Shown here piece after piece: positions 47,401-60,676 of a stretch of DNA of 64,000 nt (position 1 is its first letter; each line of letters begins with the position of its first letter). A model generated the notes under the pieces. That model was not told the origin of the DNA. It did not search any database and saw nothing but the letters and a program-made list of their open reading frames with translations. Origin of the DNA: Stercorarius parasiticus (lineage: Eukaryota; Chordata; Aves; Charadriiformes; Stercorariidae); NCBI GenBank assembly GCA_013396915.1, contig VWZL01005136.1:124001-188000 (forward strand), given 5' to 3'. A program made the position numbers and the translations under genes.

Positions 47401-50344
47401 ACAAGAATCTCAAATTACGTTCCTAACTACAGATTCCGACAAAGAGGTACTCTCACTGTCAAAGGTGATGAGCACCTGCTATTGGCACAGATCTTGTCAT
47501 CCATATGGTTTAAGACTCATGAAGGAGCAGCTGCAGTAGAAGGTATGGATTGTCCTTTGTGGAGAGCCCTGGGTGTTTGTCCTCACTTCTCAGGTAGAAC
47601 CCATCAGCATTCTCCAACTAAAACCCTTGCTTCCAGGGTTGTGGCTCTCTCTTACCAGTAGGTAAGGCTCATAAGTGAAGCTTGGGTTTTGATGAACTTC
47701 TTAAACCTTTACATTCAGAAGTGCTATTTGAGGATTTTTATCAACCATTTCAGAGTTGTGGGCTTTGATCTTATCACTGTGCCATAACACACTCGATGTT
47801 GTTAAGATAGACACTGCTGTCAGAAATCTTGCGACTCAAATTTAGAGTTTGCTCTCACCTAGAGCTTATTTCTGGTTAGTAAGTAATAGGTTGAACCCAT
47901 CTCTCATTTGAGATGGAGGTTTTGATCAGCTCCTTTCATTCTGTTCCTTTCTACATATACATGTATATATACTTAAGCTAAACCTGGTAATTATCTCTCT
48001 TGGCTGATTATTTTGGGGGCGATGATGCGAGAGTCATAAGCATTCATTTCTGTAGTGTTATCCCACTCCACCTCCTCACCATGTGTTGAATTGCTATGGT
48101 ATTTTTGTTCGTCTCATGTCTAGTCCTCTCCAGCCTTCTCTTTTCTCACCATGGACTTACAAGCTTATAAGAACTGAATCTTTGTTATTTTCTCCTTTCT
48201 TTTTTTTTTTTTTCTCCCTTCTAACTGTGTGAGTGAAATGAGGGAAGAAGAACATTGGGCTGCTTACTTTGCGTTGGTGTTTACTATGAGTCATAACAAC
48301 AGCTTGGTGCTCTTGAAAACTTTTCTGGTGGGAGAATCAACAGCATAGATGCAGCAAAAGAGACATCAGAATGTACTGTACTTGCAGTTCTCTGACTCAA
48401 GGACATAATCGTGGATGATGGGAATGCATTTTGATAGGGTTTTGCACTTACTCATGCTATGGATATATAAAATTTCTGCTAAGGAAGCAAACCTGGTTGC
48501 TCAAAGTTTGCCCTGGTTGCATTGAAGCTGGGCTTATTGGGAGGGATTTTGGTGGTAGCTGACTTTTTACAGAGCTGCCTAAAATAGACTTGGTGTGAGA
48601 AGTAAGTCTAGAATGATTATTTTTACATTGGCAGTACATAGAAGCTTAACATGAGATGATGTATTCATCATACTGCTCTCCAGTTATTCGCCTAGAATTA
48701 CCCAGATTCATACAGTTTAAGAACTATTTAATTCTAGTGCCCGGAATTACCTTGTTCCCAAACTGCTCACAATTTCTTACAGTTATATTAGAGACAAGGA
48801 TTTGTCCTCTGTTTGTACAGAACTGAGCATATATTAGGATCTTAAATGATGGTCATACGGTACATGAAGACTATGCTGTCTTGATTTCTAGTTGAACGAT
48901 CAACTATAAAATACTCTGTTCCCTATTAAGTAACTGAAACAAACAGTAAGAGACAGTGCTCAGCCCTGCGGTTGCAAGTCTATCTATCACGGTAATAAAA
49001 AAGACTCCAGATCACTTTCTTGATGCAAAGTGCTATTGGATAATAATTCCCTGACTTGTCTGTGTTCAAAGAGCTTAATGCTGTTACATGCAGCTTCCAA
49101 ACTTGGTTCTAGTTCCAACGGTTGGCACAGAACACAAGGAGAACAACAAATATTAAGACACGATATTAGGGTATTAGGGTGAGGTAGGTAATACAATTCA
49201 AGTGAATTGAGACAGGAATAAAACATCAGGATAAAGTAGAAGGATACAGCCCAGTGGTTCCAGTTGCACATCATAACCTGCAGTTTTCTATGTAAAATTT
49301 TAAAATTTGTTTGAACAAAAATTGCCCACACATAGTGGAAAAAATGCTCAATAAACAAACAGTTTCAGTGTTCAGCTCTGCTGGATGGTCAGTCTTTGCC
49401 AGTTCCACAAGCCATGCCATTTTACTGATGTTGGTTGCTAGTCAATCATCTCAGCTGTTCTAATCTACCAGTCAAAAGACTGGACAATAAAGCCAGGAGA
49501 TGGCGGCTACGATTGTCATAATGAAGGTTCTTTCAGATTGATGGCAGTGCAACCACTCTGCTTTCATACAGAAAATATTAACCAGGAATCCCAAGGAACT
49601 GTTACTTTTATAGCAGAATAATGGTTGTGCATTGTGGAACTGCAAAATTTCACAATTTCCACAGAGCACATGAGAAATGACTGCCTGGCATATTGTGGTA
49701 CTCATGATACTTATGAATGCAAAAGGAAAATAATTGCACAAATTTGACTGCTGAAAAAATATATAAGATAACAAGTGATGTGGACGAGTACCAGCAGAAT
49801 TGTTATGGATACTTGGCATTACCAATTAGAAGCAAGAAGCTGGCTGGAGTATTGCCCCAGAACATACTGCGTTAGAGTCTGTTTTCAGTAATAAGGCTAA
49901 AGAGAGCTAGAACTAGAGATGTCATTGACTGATTAAAACTCTATAGGCTGTTTATGTTTCACAGTTAGGTGTCACTTTAGAAAAAGGTAAAATAGACCAA
50001 GAGCTGAGATAAGTATAGTATCAAGTTCTGAGTCTAAAGGCAATTATACTAATGCCAGAATCACACCTGAGCATGACTGATCTGACCTGCTTACACCAGC
50101 CAGGCAGAATTAGGGTGCATGTGAGGTTAATGACTGTGCTGAACATGCTCTCAGATGTTTCAGTGTTTGCTAAATTTTAAACAGAAAAAAACAAATATGA
50201 AAACATGACCTCTGTCAAAACAGTTCAACTCCTGTGAAAAAAAAGACATTACCTAGCTTCTTGATTCAGAAGAAAGATTGGTCTGAGGATAAATTCTTGG
50301 ACTGTGGTAAAATGTTCATTCTGCCACAGACCTCAAGTGTGACT
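41483..50344. other. 8.9-kb AT-rich non-coding stretch
   Basis: No exon, RNA gene or well-preserved repeat is recognised. Low-complexity items are a T/C-rich run near 44385-44410 and T14 at 48200-48213. Two copies of CTCTATGTACT about 19 bp apart lie at about 43476-43510. Open frames at 47344-47661 and 48987-49358 (minus) encode nothing I recognise. Confidence 0.5.
48200..48213 (+). repeat. Poly(T) run, 14 T
   Basis: Fourteen consecutive T lie in a longer pyrimidine-rich context. No retroelement body is recognised next to it. Confidence 0.9.
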
Positions 50345-50430
50345 TTAGATTCACAGAATTTAAGGGCAGAAGGGGTCATGTACCTTAGCCTCCTCTATGA
50401 TCCAGGATGCAAAATTCCACTCAAATCCTG
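50345..50430 (-). mobile_element. Old CR1 LINE 3' tail, diverged
   Basis: AGATTCACAGAATTTAAGG, GCAGAAGGGGTCATG and TTAGCCTCCTCTATGATCCA follow, loosely, the reverse complement of the 3' end of old CR1 subfamilies. Those contain words like AGATTCCAAGGCCAGAAGG, CCACTGTGATCATC and CTGACCTCCTGTAT. The match is short and diverged, so the subfamily and ends are uncertain. Confidence 0.6.
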
Positions 50431-51349
50431 CATCAAGCCTGTATTTTTTTTTTTTAATCTTTTTTTTGCCATGACGTGTTGTATAGAAAAATATCTTGTC
50501 TTGATTTACAAAGAGTGGATAGTAGCATGCATTTCTAGTAAGCTCTCCTCAGACGTTATTTGCCCTTACAGTTGCAATATTATGCCTTGTTTCTAGTTCA
50601 GATTTATCTCTGATATTCATTACGCTGAGATTTCTGTCAGAAGTGTCTTCTTGTGGTGATCCTTCTCTACTGTGATCAAGGGGGCTGATTAAACATTCTC
50701 TTGGCTAGATTAAGTTGCTTAGTCATAGTTGCATATTTTCTGAACTTGGGCCTTTCTTGCAGTTTTTCCTAAGTCACTTCCAATTCTTCACTTGCGGTGT
50801 GGACACCTACGTTTGTCACAGCATTGCATGTGGAGCTTCAGTTCAGTCAGTTATCTACCATGATCACCAGCATCCTTCTAAATTTGAGTCTGAGAGTCCT
50901 CCATCTATTATGTGCTTTGTCATATGTTCTTTTTAACTCGATTTGTATTTGGCTGCATTAAAATTGATGTTATTTAAATGAACCTCTTTCATCAAATCCA
51001 TTCAGATCAATCTGATCTGTGGCCACAATTCATTTGCACTCTGCTGCCCTTTTGTCATCTGAAAATGTTGGACGTTTTCTTCTGGGTTATTCATAAAGAC
51101 ATGGGTTCGCATGAGAACTCATGGTCAGTCCCTTCCAGTCTTGGCAAAAAGGTTCTCTCAGCATAGAGTCTGACATTTATAGTTATTGTTGAGAGCTGTC
51201 CATCAACCACTCCTCATTCTGTTTATTACAGTTATGCACTGTGCTATTATTCCTTTATCATGTGGAAGGAATCATTCATTTATTGTATCTTGGAAGGAAT
51301 AGCCCCATATGGCAATAAAAGCTGTAGGACAACTGTATCATAGTTCAGG

Positions 51350-51928
51350 TAGTCAAAAAGTTGAACATGAGACAGCAGTGTGCCCTTGCAGCAAAGGAAA
51401 GCAATAGCATCCTGGGCTGTGTTGGTACAGGGCTGCATTAGTCCTGGGCTGTATTAGCTCCCCAGTACCAGAGAGGCATGCATATGTTGGAGCAAAAGGC
51501 CAGAAAGATGATTAAGGAATTGAAGCATCTGTCATACGAGGAGAGGCTGAGAGAGCTGGGACTGTTCAGCCTAGTGAAGAGAAGGGTCAAGGCAAATGTA
51601 ATCAATGTGTCTAAATACCTGATAGGGGTGAGTAAAGAAGGTTGAGCCAGACTCTTCCCAGTAGCAGGATGAAAGGCAATAGGCACAAATTGAAATATAT
51701 GGAATTGCATGTAAACATAAGAAAAAAAATATTTTTACTGTGACAGTGGTCAAACCCTGGCACAGGTTGTCCAGAGAGGTTGTAGGGTCTCTATTCTTGA
51801 TGGTACTCATAACCTGACTGGACGTGTCCCTGAACAACCTGCTGTGGCTGACCTTGCTTTGAGCAGGGTGTTGGACTGGACAATCTTCAGAGGTGCCCTC
51901 CAGCCTCAGCCAGTCCGTGATTCTGTTA
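51350..51928 (+). mobile_element. CR1 LINE, 5'-truncated with internal deletion
   Basis: The left part, starting TTGAACATGAGACAGCAGTG, corresponds to the end of the reverse-transcriptase ORF (conceptually LNMRQQCALAAKE). It continues into ATCCTGGGCTGTGTTGG. Sequence expected next in a full copy is missing, and the match resumes at AAGATGATTAAGGAATTGAA. It then runs through GAGGAGAGGCTGAGAGAGCT, AACAGG-like GCACAGGTTGTCCAGAGAGG and CAGGGTGTTGGACTGGACAA to TCCGTGATTCTGTTA. A local duplication of CCTGGGCTGT lies at the junction (about 51411 and 51440). The element has many substitutions and cannot code. Confidence 0.88.
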
Positions 51929-54900
51929 ACTCTGAAATCCAAAGGTGTGCTCTGTACTGGCTCCCTCTTAATTTGTGGTTTGTTCTATTGGAGAATATTC
52001 TCTGAGGCAGTGCCCCAGCCATTTTTCCTCAAAATTTTTAACCATCATATATCTAATCTCACAGACTTCAAAAATTTTACTTATTTTAGTTGCTAATATC
52101 TTCAGTAACTTGGGACAGTCAGGAGATGCTTGTATCAATGTAAAACCAGAAAACACCACTGTGCTTCTTCCCAAGAAGAAAACACTTCTTTTTGAATTAA
52201 ATAATTCTGGGTTTTTTTATGAAGGCCAGTCAGCTGGAGACTTACGCAGATAATCATCTAAGTCTGTCCTTTCCCCAAACTGGAGGTACAAACTGCTGTA
52301 CTGTATTTCCCTGTCTGCAAAACTTGTTGATGTGTGCTGACTCTGAAAGTCTGTGCAAGATGAGAGTTCGTGTTGTTATGTTGGTGTTTGAAGATAATGG
52401 AACACTAAGAGGACTGAGAATGTAAAGCAGAAGAAGGCAGCACAAAGCGATATCACTCTTCCAGGTGACTGTTTCCCTAATTGTCTGGTTTTGAATGTTT
52501 GCTGTGTTGGCTTGATCACATCTTGCCTCAGATCATCAACTGTGTGGTTTGATAAGATTCCAAAATTTGGTGATCTGGAATTGGTCTAATGGATTTATGT
52601 GTTTGTATGCAAAATAAGGTATAAAATAAACTCATTGCTGAGGGCTGGAACAATTACTGTAGGCTGCTAACCATATGTGAGAGCAAAGTGCGTGACTTTC
52701 ATATGATTAGAATGAATCAGAGGTAGCCCACTCTCAGTATTGCAGTGACACTCCTATTAAATGAATTTGTAAAAGTTGAGTGTTTGGAGTGCATTAGATG
52801 GTATTAACCATAGATCTTTTAAAATGAGTATTGTTTCTGTTTACAGCACCTTGATTAATGTGTAGTGTGTGGTCTGTCCCTTCAGATACTTAGTGATTGC
52901 TGCATTTGAATGAGGCCATAAAGGAAAAAAAAAGACAAAGATGCTTTTAAAGTATATGAACGCCAAATGGAGCTGAAGTCACCGAACATGGCATTTCATT
53001 ATACCCAGTGGCTTACATCTAAATATAGAAATAATTAAAGACTTGCTTGTAATTTCACTAAAATAAGTGCCAAGGTTCCTGTAGTGTCTGATGGGAGTAA
53101 GATCAGATCCTTACTGTCCTCAGTCATTGTTAAACAATACAGAAAAGTACTTCTAAGTAATTAGTAGATTTGGGCTTTTGCCATTTTTAATTCTGTGAAA
53201 TTTTGGGTTATTATTATTTATGGCCTTTTTTTAACTCTTGACGTATGTTGTTATGTAAGCCCAGTATCTCATGATGCAGCAAACATGTACAAGAGTTCGG
53301 AGGTCAACGTGTTGTGAAAATACACTGGGTCTAGAAATTAATCAATGTACACAGATTTATTGGATTTGCAAGTATTAAATGAATTGTGATTATTTTTCCT
53401 CTTACAAAAGCCAAGTGCAGTTTATTTTCATAAAGTAAATTGGTGTGTAACAGCCCACCCCCTTTTTTAGTAGTTTTCAAAAAGATGCCTGTCAAAAATG
53501 AGGTCTTAAACCTCTCTGGTGTTTCCAACGGAAAAGAATGGAACATACAGCTGTTGTCAAGTGATAAAGGAGTACTGAATTCAAGCAAACAAACAAAAAG
53601 CCAAAAAATTCCTGCCACCACAGAAGCAGCAAACTAAGGAATCGAAACCAGAGCTAACTGAATCGCACTCAGAAAGCAAGAGGTGAAATTCACTGTGCAG
53701 TCAACATAGTCAGCCATGCATTTATCTGGTGCTCGTTATCCTAAAGCAGAATTGAATTAAAGAAGTTAACCTCCCAGAGTTTTTCACTAAATTGACAATA
53801 TTTTGGTTTGTGTTTCTTTCAGGTGTAAAAAAAGCCTTCTTTTTGTATCTGGCCTTTGTTTTTGTCTTCACCTCTGATTTTTTAATCTTGCTTTCTGCTG
53901 TTTGTCACCGCATAGGTTTCTGCAAAGATTTTTTTGTAAGAGAACCCCTCCCACTGAAAAGTAATTTTTCTGACTCGTGCCATCAGCTTCTAGTTATCCA
54001 ACCAATATAATCTTAGAGTAGTATTAAACTTGGGTTTAATACTCTGTGTGTATTTGTACAGGCAGAACTACCCAAGCTCACACATTGCCCAAGTCTTGGC
54101 ATTTGGTATTCAGATCAGTCATTAAAAAAGAAGCTGAACTGATTTTAGTCCTGTTTTACTTTGTGTTATGGGAATTAGGTGGCAAGTAGGGAAGGTATAT
54201 ATCTTTGTTATAAAACAGCTGAAGTGTCGCCATCATTTTAAGCTGGAGCAGCCCTGGAAGGCATGTTGCTGCGTACAGTCCCTGTGCAGGAACGCACCGT
54301 TGAGATAACCTCTTTGTCCACCCTATGTTGAGAGCATTAGTCATGTGCACCATATTTCATATGTTACTGCACTTAGAATAGATCCCTGTTGGCTAGACAT
54401 GTTCCATTCTTCATGTCTTCATGAAAAACAGAAATATAGCTGCAGCAGGTGTTTGGTTCATCACATATATATTAATGTGTTCAGTTTGCAACCTCATGAA
54501 GAAGTGCTTGGAAATGCATCCCTTAGGTAATGAGAGACAGAGAGAAGGGCTGTATTGGGAAGAGAAGGTGGCTATGGGGACTCAGGAGTGGGAAGATAAG
54601 AGGAAGGGTCATCTCTTGAGTAACCTTTACATCAATTATACGTACTTACAGTCTGTGGTGGTAATTTTTTAGTTTTTCACGGGTAGCTTGTGTGTTATGC
54701 ATATGAAAATGTGTTTTAAACATAACCTCACGCTGGAAGCAGTCTAGAAAGTCTGGGGGATATAGGTGGAGGGATAGGAGGCATGAGAAGGCTATACTCT
54801 CTAGGTATCATCTAACAGGTTACAGCCCGAGCCAGTAATAGATCTTAAATATCCTGACTTTAATCAGGTGCCCCATCCACAAGATGCCACTTACTTAGGT

Positions 54901-55370
54901 AATATTGACACATTTAGTATAAATATAATTTATCTGATTCATCAGCTTCTGTGGTCCTTTAGTGTCTGGCACATTTACTCATGTTTATTCTGAGTCTGAA
55001 TTTTACAGCTTCAGACAAAGTTGGATATTGCTGAAATATGTACTTGAGAGAAGTCTCTCATATTAGTATTGCTGACATTGGGCGGCTCTAAGTCTTGTCA
55101 GGACATTTAACTTACTCCTAGGTTAAGAAAGGAACTGTTTTTGAAAGATAATTTAGGTGTAATCTTCAAAGTTGATCTAACAGGAAATTTTTCTGAGCAC
55201 TTTTACCTGTGCCTGGCATCATATAGAGATGATCTAAACATCTGCAAAATCCTGCTGCATTAAATAGAAGGAGTTAACATTAAGGTTCTACTACTATGCT
55301 GTGTCTCAGGTTGTTTCCCCATGGATAGTTTAAACTGAGAATGATTTGGCCAAAATAATCAACATCTTAA

Positions 55371-55386
55371 TTTTTTTTTTTTTTTT
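55371..55386 (+). repeat. Poly(T) run, 16 T
   Basis: Sixteen consecutive T follow CATCTTAA. No element body is recognised on either side. Confidence 0.95.
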
Positions 55387-56640
55387 GGTGCAAATTATTA
55401 TTTAGAAGTGTGTCTACAGGAAGCAATTAGCAGAGATTGAATATACCATTCTTGCCAAAAGGAAATGAGAAACTGCATACAATGTTTGTGGAAGATATTC
55501 CTCTGGAAATCATATTCAATATGTTCCTGTTGAGCAGGAAGACTGCCTGTAATTTTGCTTGTAAATTTTATCCATTGATAGAAAAGGCATCCCAGCGTCA
55601 ATGGCAAGAGAAAGCAGCTGGACAGTGAAAGAGCGGCTGCCAGGCACACAGTAGAAGGCACTTCAGATTGTGCCACAGGAAGGAACTAAAATAACAAAAA
55701 ATAAACCTAGTGTGGGAGGAAAGTATTAAACTCACTGAGGAAGTGATGGCTTAAGTCTCCATCCAAAGAAAACAGACTTTTTTATCGCCTCAAGGTCTGC
55801 AGGGTTAATCTGTTCCTTTGCTTGTCAGTGTATACTTCTTACAGTTTGCATTTATACTTAGACATGAATAAGATATTTTGACAGTCCCTGTGTGCAAAAG
55901 TGTTGGTTGGCTGGGGTAGGTATAGTGGAATTTTGGGGGGAGAAGTTGTAAGACTGACTTACGTTTATACCCATTGGGCCTTGAGAGAAACTTCAAAGAT
56001 AACATGTAGAACACTGCTTTTTGAATTCAGTAGTTACAGATGTACTCCTAACGCCTGGGTTTAGCAGCAGCTTCCCAGGAGGAAATACTCTCTCTGAGCC
56101 TGGTTCACTTGGAGGCTTGAGGAAATAAGTTTCTTGTTTTAAACTTCTCAGAAGCAGACATGACTTAAGGAGGGCTTTTCTGACCCAAAGCACTCTCCAT
56201 GCAGCCTGTTTTCTGCTGTATGTTAATCAAAGCAGCTCAGGGATCCCCCTATTTAACAGTGATATGAAAATAAACAAATCACTATTTGAAGAGAACTCTT
56301 TGTACAGAAATCTGTATACAAAGATTTCATTTTTTCAGTGGTGGGAAAAATAATCCAATCATACTGGTTTTCAGCTGACTTATTTCCTACCCTGCAACTA
56401 GTAACAGCATTTGCAAACCTCAGTTGTATGTCATAGCATAAGAAATTATGATTGTTAGCAGTATAACCACAATATGGTAACAATATAGTCAATGTCTGTT
56501 GAACTTCTGAGGAAAAAATCTTGCTTTATTTGCCGATCAATACATTTCAAGGCTAAGTATGTCTCTAAAGTGTAAGGCCGAATAAATTATGTGTCAGCCC
56601 CTCTTGGAAATTATAGAGATGAAAATGTCTAGTAATTCAC

Positions 56641-56720
56641 GTAGTTACTGAGCTACTACAGTAACTGCTACACTGTAGTAGTTACTACAGTGTACTCTGA
56701 GTACAGTAATGTACTACAGT
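56641..56720. repeat. Cluster of overlapping palindromes built from GTAGTTACTACAGT-like words
   Basis: Within 80 bp there are several dyads. GTTACTG...CAGTAAC has arms at 56644-56650 and 56659-56665. A 26-bp near-perfect palindrome has arms TACACTGTAGTA (56669-56680) and TACTACAGTGTA (56683-56694) around GT. GTACT...AGTAC (56692-56696/56700-56704) follows, and a quasi-palindromic GTACTACAGTACT comes after that. Variants of ACTACAGTA occur on both strands. No repeat family is recognised. Confidence 0.85.
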
Positions 56721-57827
56721 ACTTAGAACTGATGATCATTTTGCTTGGAGTGTTTAATTTTAAATGCAAACCCTTGTCTTCTCAAAAGGACAAGGAAAGA
56801 AGAAAAAGCTAAGAAAAGCAAAGAGCTAAAAAAAGGAGCAAATTTCACATCAGATAAAATATATTTTTCCGGTAGTTACTTAAATAGTACTGTATCTATG
56901 CTTTGTCTTTCCTGTCTCAAAAAGAAAATAGCATGTTTCACTTCAATGGAAACTAATTGTTAAACTGACTAATACAACTAATTATTAGACTGAGAACACA
57001 ACTTCCAGCATAAGCTGGACATGGATCTTTGGAGGCAATAAAATAAAGAATGCCAGAGAAAAAAAAAAACACGTAACTCTGAAAAGACATGCTGCCTTCT
57101 TTCAAGCCAAATGAATCAAAGCAACTACAATCACATTGATCTGGAAAACACTGCTATTGCCCTGTCCTTTGTAGGTGCATTTTACTGTCAAATTTATCCA
57201 TAGGCCAAACCATTCAGTCTGTGTGGCTTGCATTTCTGCCTAAAAACATGCATGTGAGATCCTAAAAGTAATCTGATTTTCAGAGTCATCTGAAATTATA
57301 GCAAAGGTTATGTGGACTTGAAGAAGTTCCTTGCTTGTGGAATTCAAGCTCCTTGTTTAGGACACTAAATACTGGAATAGTAGCCTCTGCTGACATAATT
57401 TTATTTTTGTATATGTTAGTGCTAATGTTTAGCCATGTAAATGATAGCTAGTTTTTATGTAAGTTAAAACAATTTCAGTGTTCCCACGTGGATTTTTCCA
57501 TTATATTCTCCCATTTGCCATCATTTACTTCATTTGTAACTGCTGTAAAATTTGGTCTGTTTCACTTCAGGGAGAAATGATCTTTGGTCTCTCACAGCAA
57601 TGAACTGTGGAGTCAGTGGTTTGCCACTAAATAGCAGTGGTAATATATTACATTTTCTTTTTCTGCTTATGATTTTCATATATTCCTCAGAAACATTTTT
57701 TTCATGGCCATAAATCTCATGTGAGGTTGTTCAGTTTCCAGTTGATGGAGTGTTGGCCTGTACCTCTCTGCAAAGACATGTCTGAGAAGAAGCATGGTAA
57801 CATGGTAAGAGTAGCATGAGATTGTAG

Positions 57828-58148
57828 CAAGGTGGAGATCCATCTCTTCTCCCGAGTAACAGGCAATAGGACAAGAGGAAACAGCCTCAAATTGTGCCAG
57901 GGGACATTCAGATTAGATATTAGGAAAAATTTCTTCACAGAAGGGGTTATCAAGCACTGGAACAGGCTGCCCAGCGAAGTGGTTGAGTCACCATCCCTGG
58001 AGATATTTAAAAGCCGTGTAGATGTAGTGCTGAGGGACATGGTTTAATGGTGACTTGGCAGTGCTAGGTTAACAGTTGGACTTGATGACCTTAAAGGTCT
58101 CTTCCAACCAAAAAAATTCTATGATTTTATGATTATATGATTCTATGA
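57828..58148 (+). mobile_element. CR1 LINE, 5'-truncated 3' UTR copy
   Basis: The copy runs from about ATCTCTTCTCCCGAGTAAC through GGACAAGAGGAAACAGCCTC, AGATATTAGGAAAAATTTCT and GGAACAGGCTGCCCAGCGAA. It continues to GGCAGTGCTAGGTTAACAGT and TGATGACCTTAAAGGTCTC. It ends in four tandem octamers: ATTCTATG, ATTTTATG, ATTATATG and ATTCTATG (58116-58147). The order and spacing match an avian CR1 3' end with modest divergence. The 5' end is truncated, as usual for CR1. Open frames on either strand inside it are not genes. Confidence 0.93.
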
Positions 58149-60661
58149 ACAACCAGGCAAACTCTGCCTGGACAATGCTGTAAGGAGTCTCATTGGTGAG
58201 AAGTGCTTGGGAAATATGAAAGTGGTGGAACTGGTGACTTTACAATCTGTGGAAAAAGAGAGACATCTGGGTGAAGGAAACCCCAGACTAGCAAGAGCAG
58301 AGACATACAAAATCAGTCCGAGCACCCTGTGTTTTGTCTGATTCTTCTCCGTTATTCTACAGAGACTTTTTGGTTTTTGATGCCTTTGCCTTGTCTAAGC
58401 TGGTGGGAATGGAGAGAAAAACTGCCTGTCTTCAAGTGAGGTAGTCTCCTGATGGGATGCTTACTTTTCAGGGATGGTGCTCATGGGCTGTGGGAAACAC
58501 TAATGTTCCAGAAATTTAGCATGAATAGCATGATATTACTGATATATGAGGAGAGACTTCTTCCATTCATCTGCTTCCTGTTTGCCACACAGGTGCATTT
58601 CTGGGCAGTTTCAGTCTGGTGAAGGCACTTCGCAGTTGATGATTGGTACAAGTGTAGTGTGTTTCTCAGGGAGGTTTCACTGATGCTTCTTTCTCAGGTC
58701 AGGTGTGTGCGTTTGCGTTTTTCCAAAGATCTAAAAAAAATTGATTTAGATTTAAAGTACTCGATTGTTCTTTGTACATAGATAGGAGGGAGGAGAAATA
58801 TGGGGGTAGGAACAGATGCAAAGGAAATTGGGACTCGTTCAATGTGTCTTTGGCACTTTATGGCATGTACTTTTAACTTTATGAATTTAAACTCCTGCCA
58901 TCTTAATATAGCCTGTAATTATTCCTCAGGGTACTTCAATTATTGAATGCCTATTTAAAGTAACCGATAAGCTATCTTTGACAGTTTTGTGATTCAAGTT
59001 CTATCGGCATTAATGTAAAGCTACTGATTTTTTTCCTCTTCAGTGAATATTTCCCAATAATTTGATGAAATAAATCAATTTTTTTCATGATGAAGTTGAT
59101 TTATTATTTGTATATTGTGCTTGACTAGAAAAACATTTGTCTGCACAAGCTTACATAAATTTGGTAGACATTATACTGAAAATTAGACAAGTTGTGCATT
59201 TTTCTTTTGTTTTAATAGCTATTGTTTGGATTCTTGCAGTAGAGGCTAGGCACTGTTGCAATTTAAAATGATCACAAACTACAAATTATCGATTAGAAAT
59301 GTTTCACTGCATTGAAAGCTCGTTTTCAAGATGGATACATTTAATAGCATGTCTGTATTGTGGTGTAAGTAGTACTTTGCTACAATCATGCAAAGCAATG
59401 ATTGCTATGTTTCCTATAACTGCAATTGGGAAAATTCCAAAATCCCTGACAGGTGTGTCTGTGTATTTTACATCACATGTGTTGCATGAGCTCTCCCCCA
59501 CTCCTCCTTCCCTAAAGTAGGGCTTTCTCAGACCTTTCATCAGCCTATGACAAAATTAGTAATGGTCAAAGTGTGGGCTCAGCTGATGGGCATTGGTAAG
59601 TATGGTAAGAACCATGTAACTCTGGTGAGAGCTCTAGGAGGAGATCCAGGTACCTTGCCCCTTTTGGGTTAGTTTAGCACCTGTACTGGGGTGACCGTAC
59701 CTGTGGAGAGGGACAGCTTGTTGAGGCCCATCTGTGACTTTCTTCCCACTTTTCTTCACTAGTCTTACTCTCATAAAAATACTAACTCTAGGATACCTGT
59801 TGTTCATCAGAAAATGTTTTGAAAATAGCCATCTTCATTTCTGGAAAACATGTAAGGTATTCTCCTTTGTTTTTACTTCTGGTTTCCCTCCCTCCCTCCC
59901 TTCCTGAAATGGAATAGAATAAAAAGCTAGAGACCATGACAGGAGAAAAAAGGTTTGATTTTAAAAATACTGTATAAGGTGTGTCAGTAAGTGGCTGGCT
60001 GTGCTTTCCCTTTTTCTGCTGTCAGGAGGATATGAAACTGGTGGTGGCAGCGTTTAAGCAGCACAGAAGTTGGAGTACCTGCAGGAGTAAGTTCTGTGCC
60101 CTGCGATGAACTTGGTCGGCCGAGTTGTTGAACAGGCTCTCAGTGCTTTTGGACACCAGTGTCTAACAGTAGGAGCAAAGCAAGCATGGTCCTTGTAGAA
60201 ATCTACAGGGATCAGCATTGGTCTTGTGAGAGGAGATTGAAAGAGATGGTCTTTCAGCCTAATGGTCACTGAGAAAGGCAGGAGGAGGAACTGGTGGGTT
60301 GCAGGTTTAAAAAGAAAGATGTAGATCAGAAGGAAGGAGCTCGTAAGAAGAAAGAAAAACCTTTTGGAAGGTTCCCTTATGAAGAAATTACATCTAGCAC
60401 AGGAAGAGAAAGAAGCAAAATAACGCAACTGAGTTCGAAAAATTCCATTATAGCTTTTAAAGGAGAGTGTTTAATTATCTCCAGCACAAAGCATCATTTC
60501 AGTCCTAATTATTTCCTGAGCAAGAAGCAAATGAGGTAGATAAGCATCACCTGTACTGTTACTCCTGGTGGCAAAGAGTTGGAAACTTTCAAATGTTTCT
60601 CATTTTCTAGAGCTCTAATAGGGCTAATGTGATAACTGCAAAGGGAAGAAAAATTAGACTC

Positions 60662-60676
60662 TTTTTTTTTTTTTTT
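60662..60676 (+). repeat. Poly(T) run, 15 T
   Basis: Fifteen T are followed by five C. There is no element body beside it. Confidence 0.92.

Larger units (their letters stand above)
51929..57827. other. 5.9-kb AT-rich non-coding stretch with a palindrome cluster
   Basis: No exon or repeat family is recognised. Contents worth noting are T16 at 55371-55386, the palindrome cluster at 56641-56720, and an A11 run at about 57059 shortly after AATAAA-like words. The last could be the end of an old retrocopy, but no gene body is identifiable. Confidence 0.5.

Noticed and set aside
49160..49185. TTAGGG-like words (telomere-like)
   Set aside because: Only two imperfect copies are present, far too few for an interstitial telomeric repeat.
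57030..57072. AATAAA-like words followed by A11 as a processed pseudogene tail
   Set aside because: No recognisable gene sequence lies upstream and no flanking duplication could be found.
57717..58047. Open frames on both strands near 57.7-58.0 kb
   Set aside because: They fall in and beside the CR1 3' UTR copy, which does not code.
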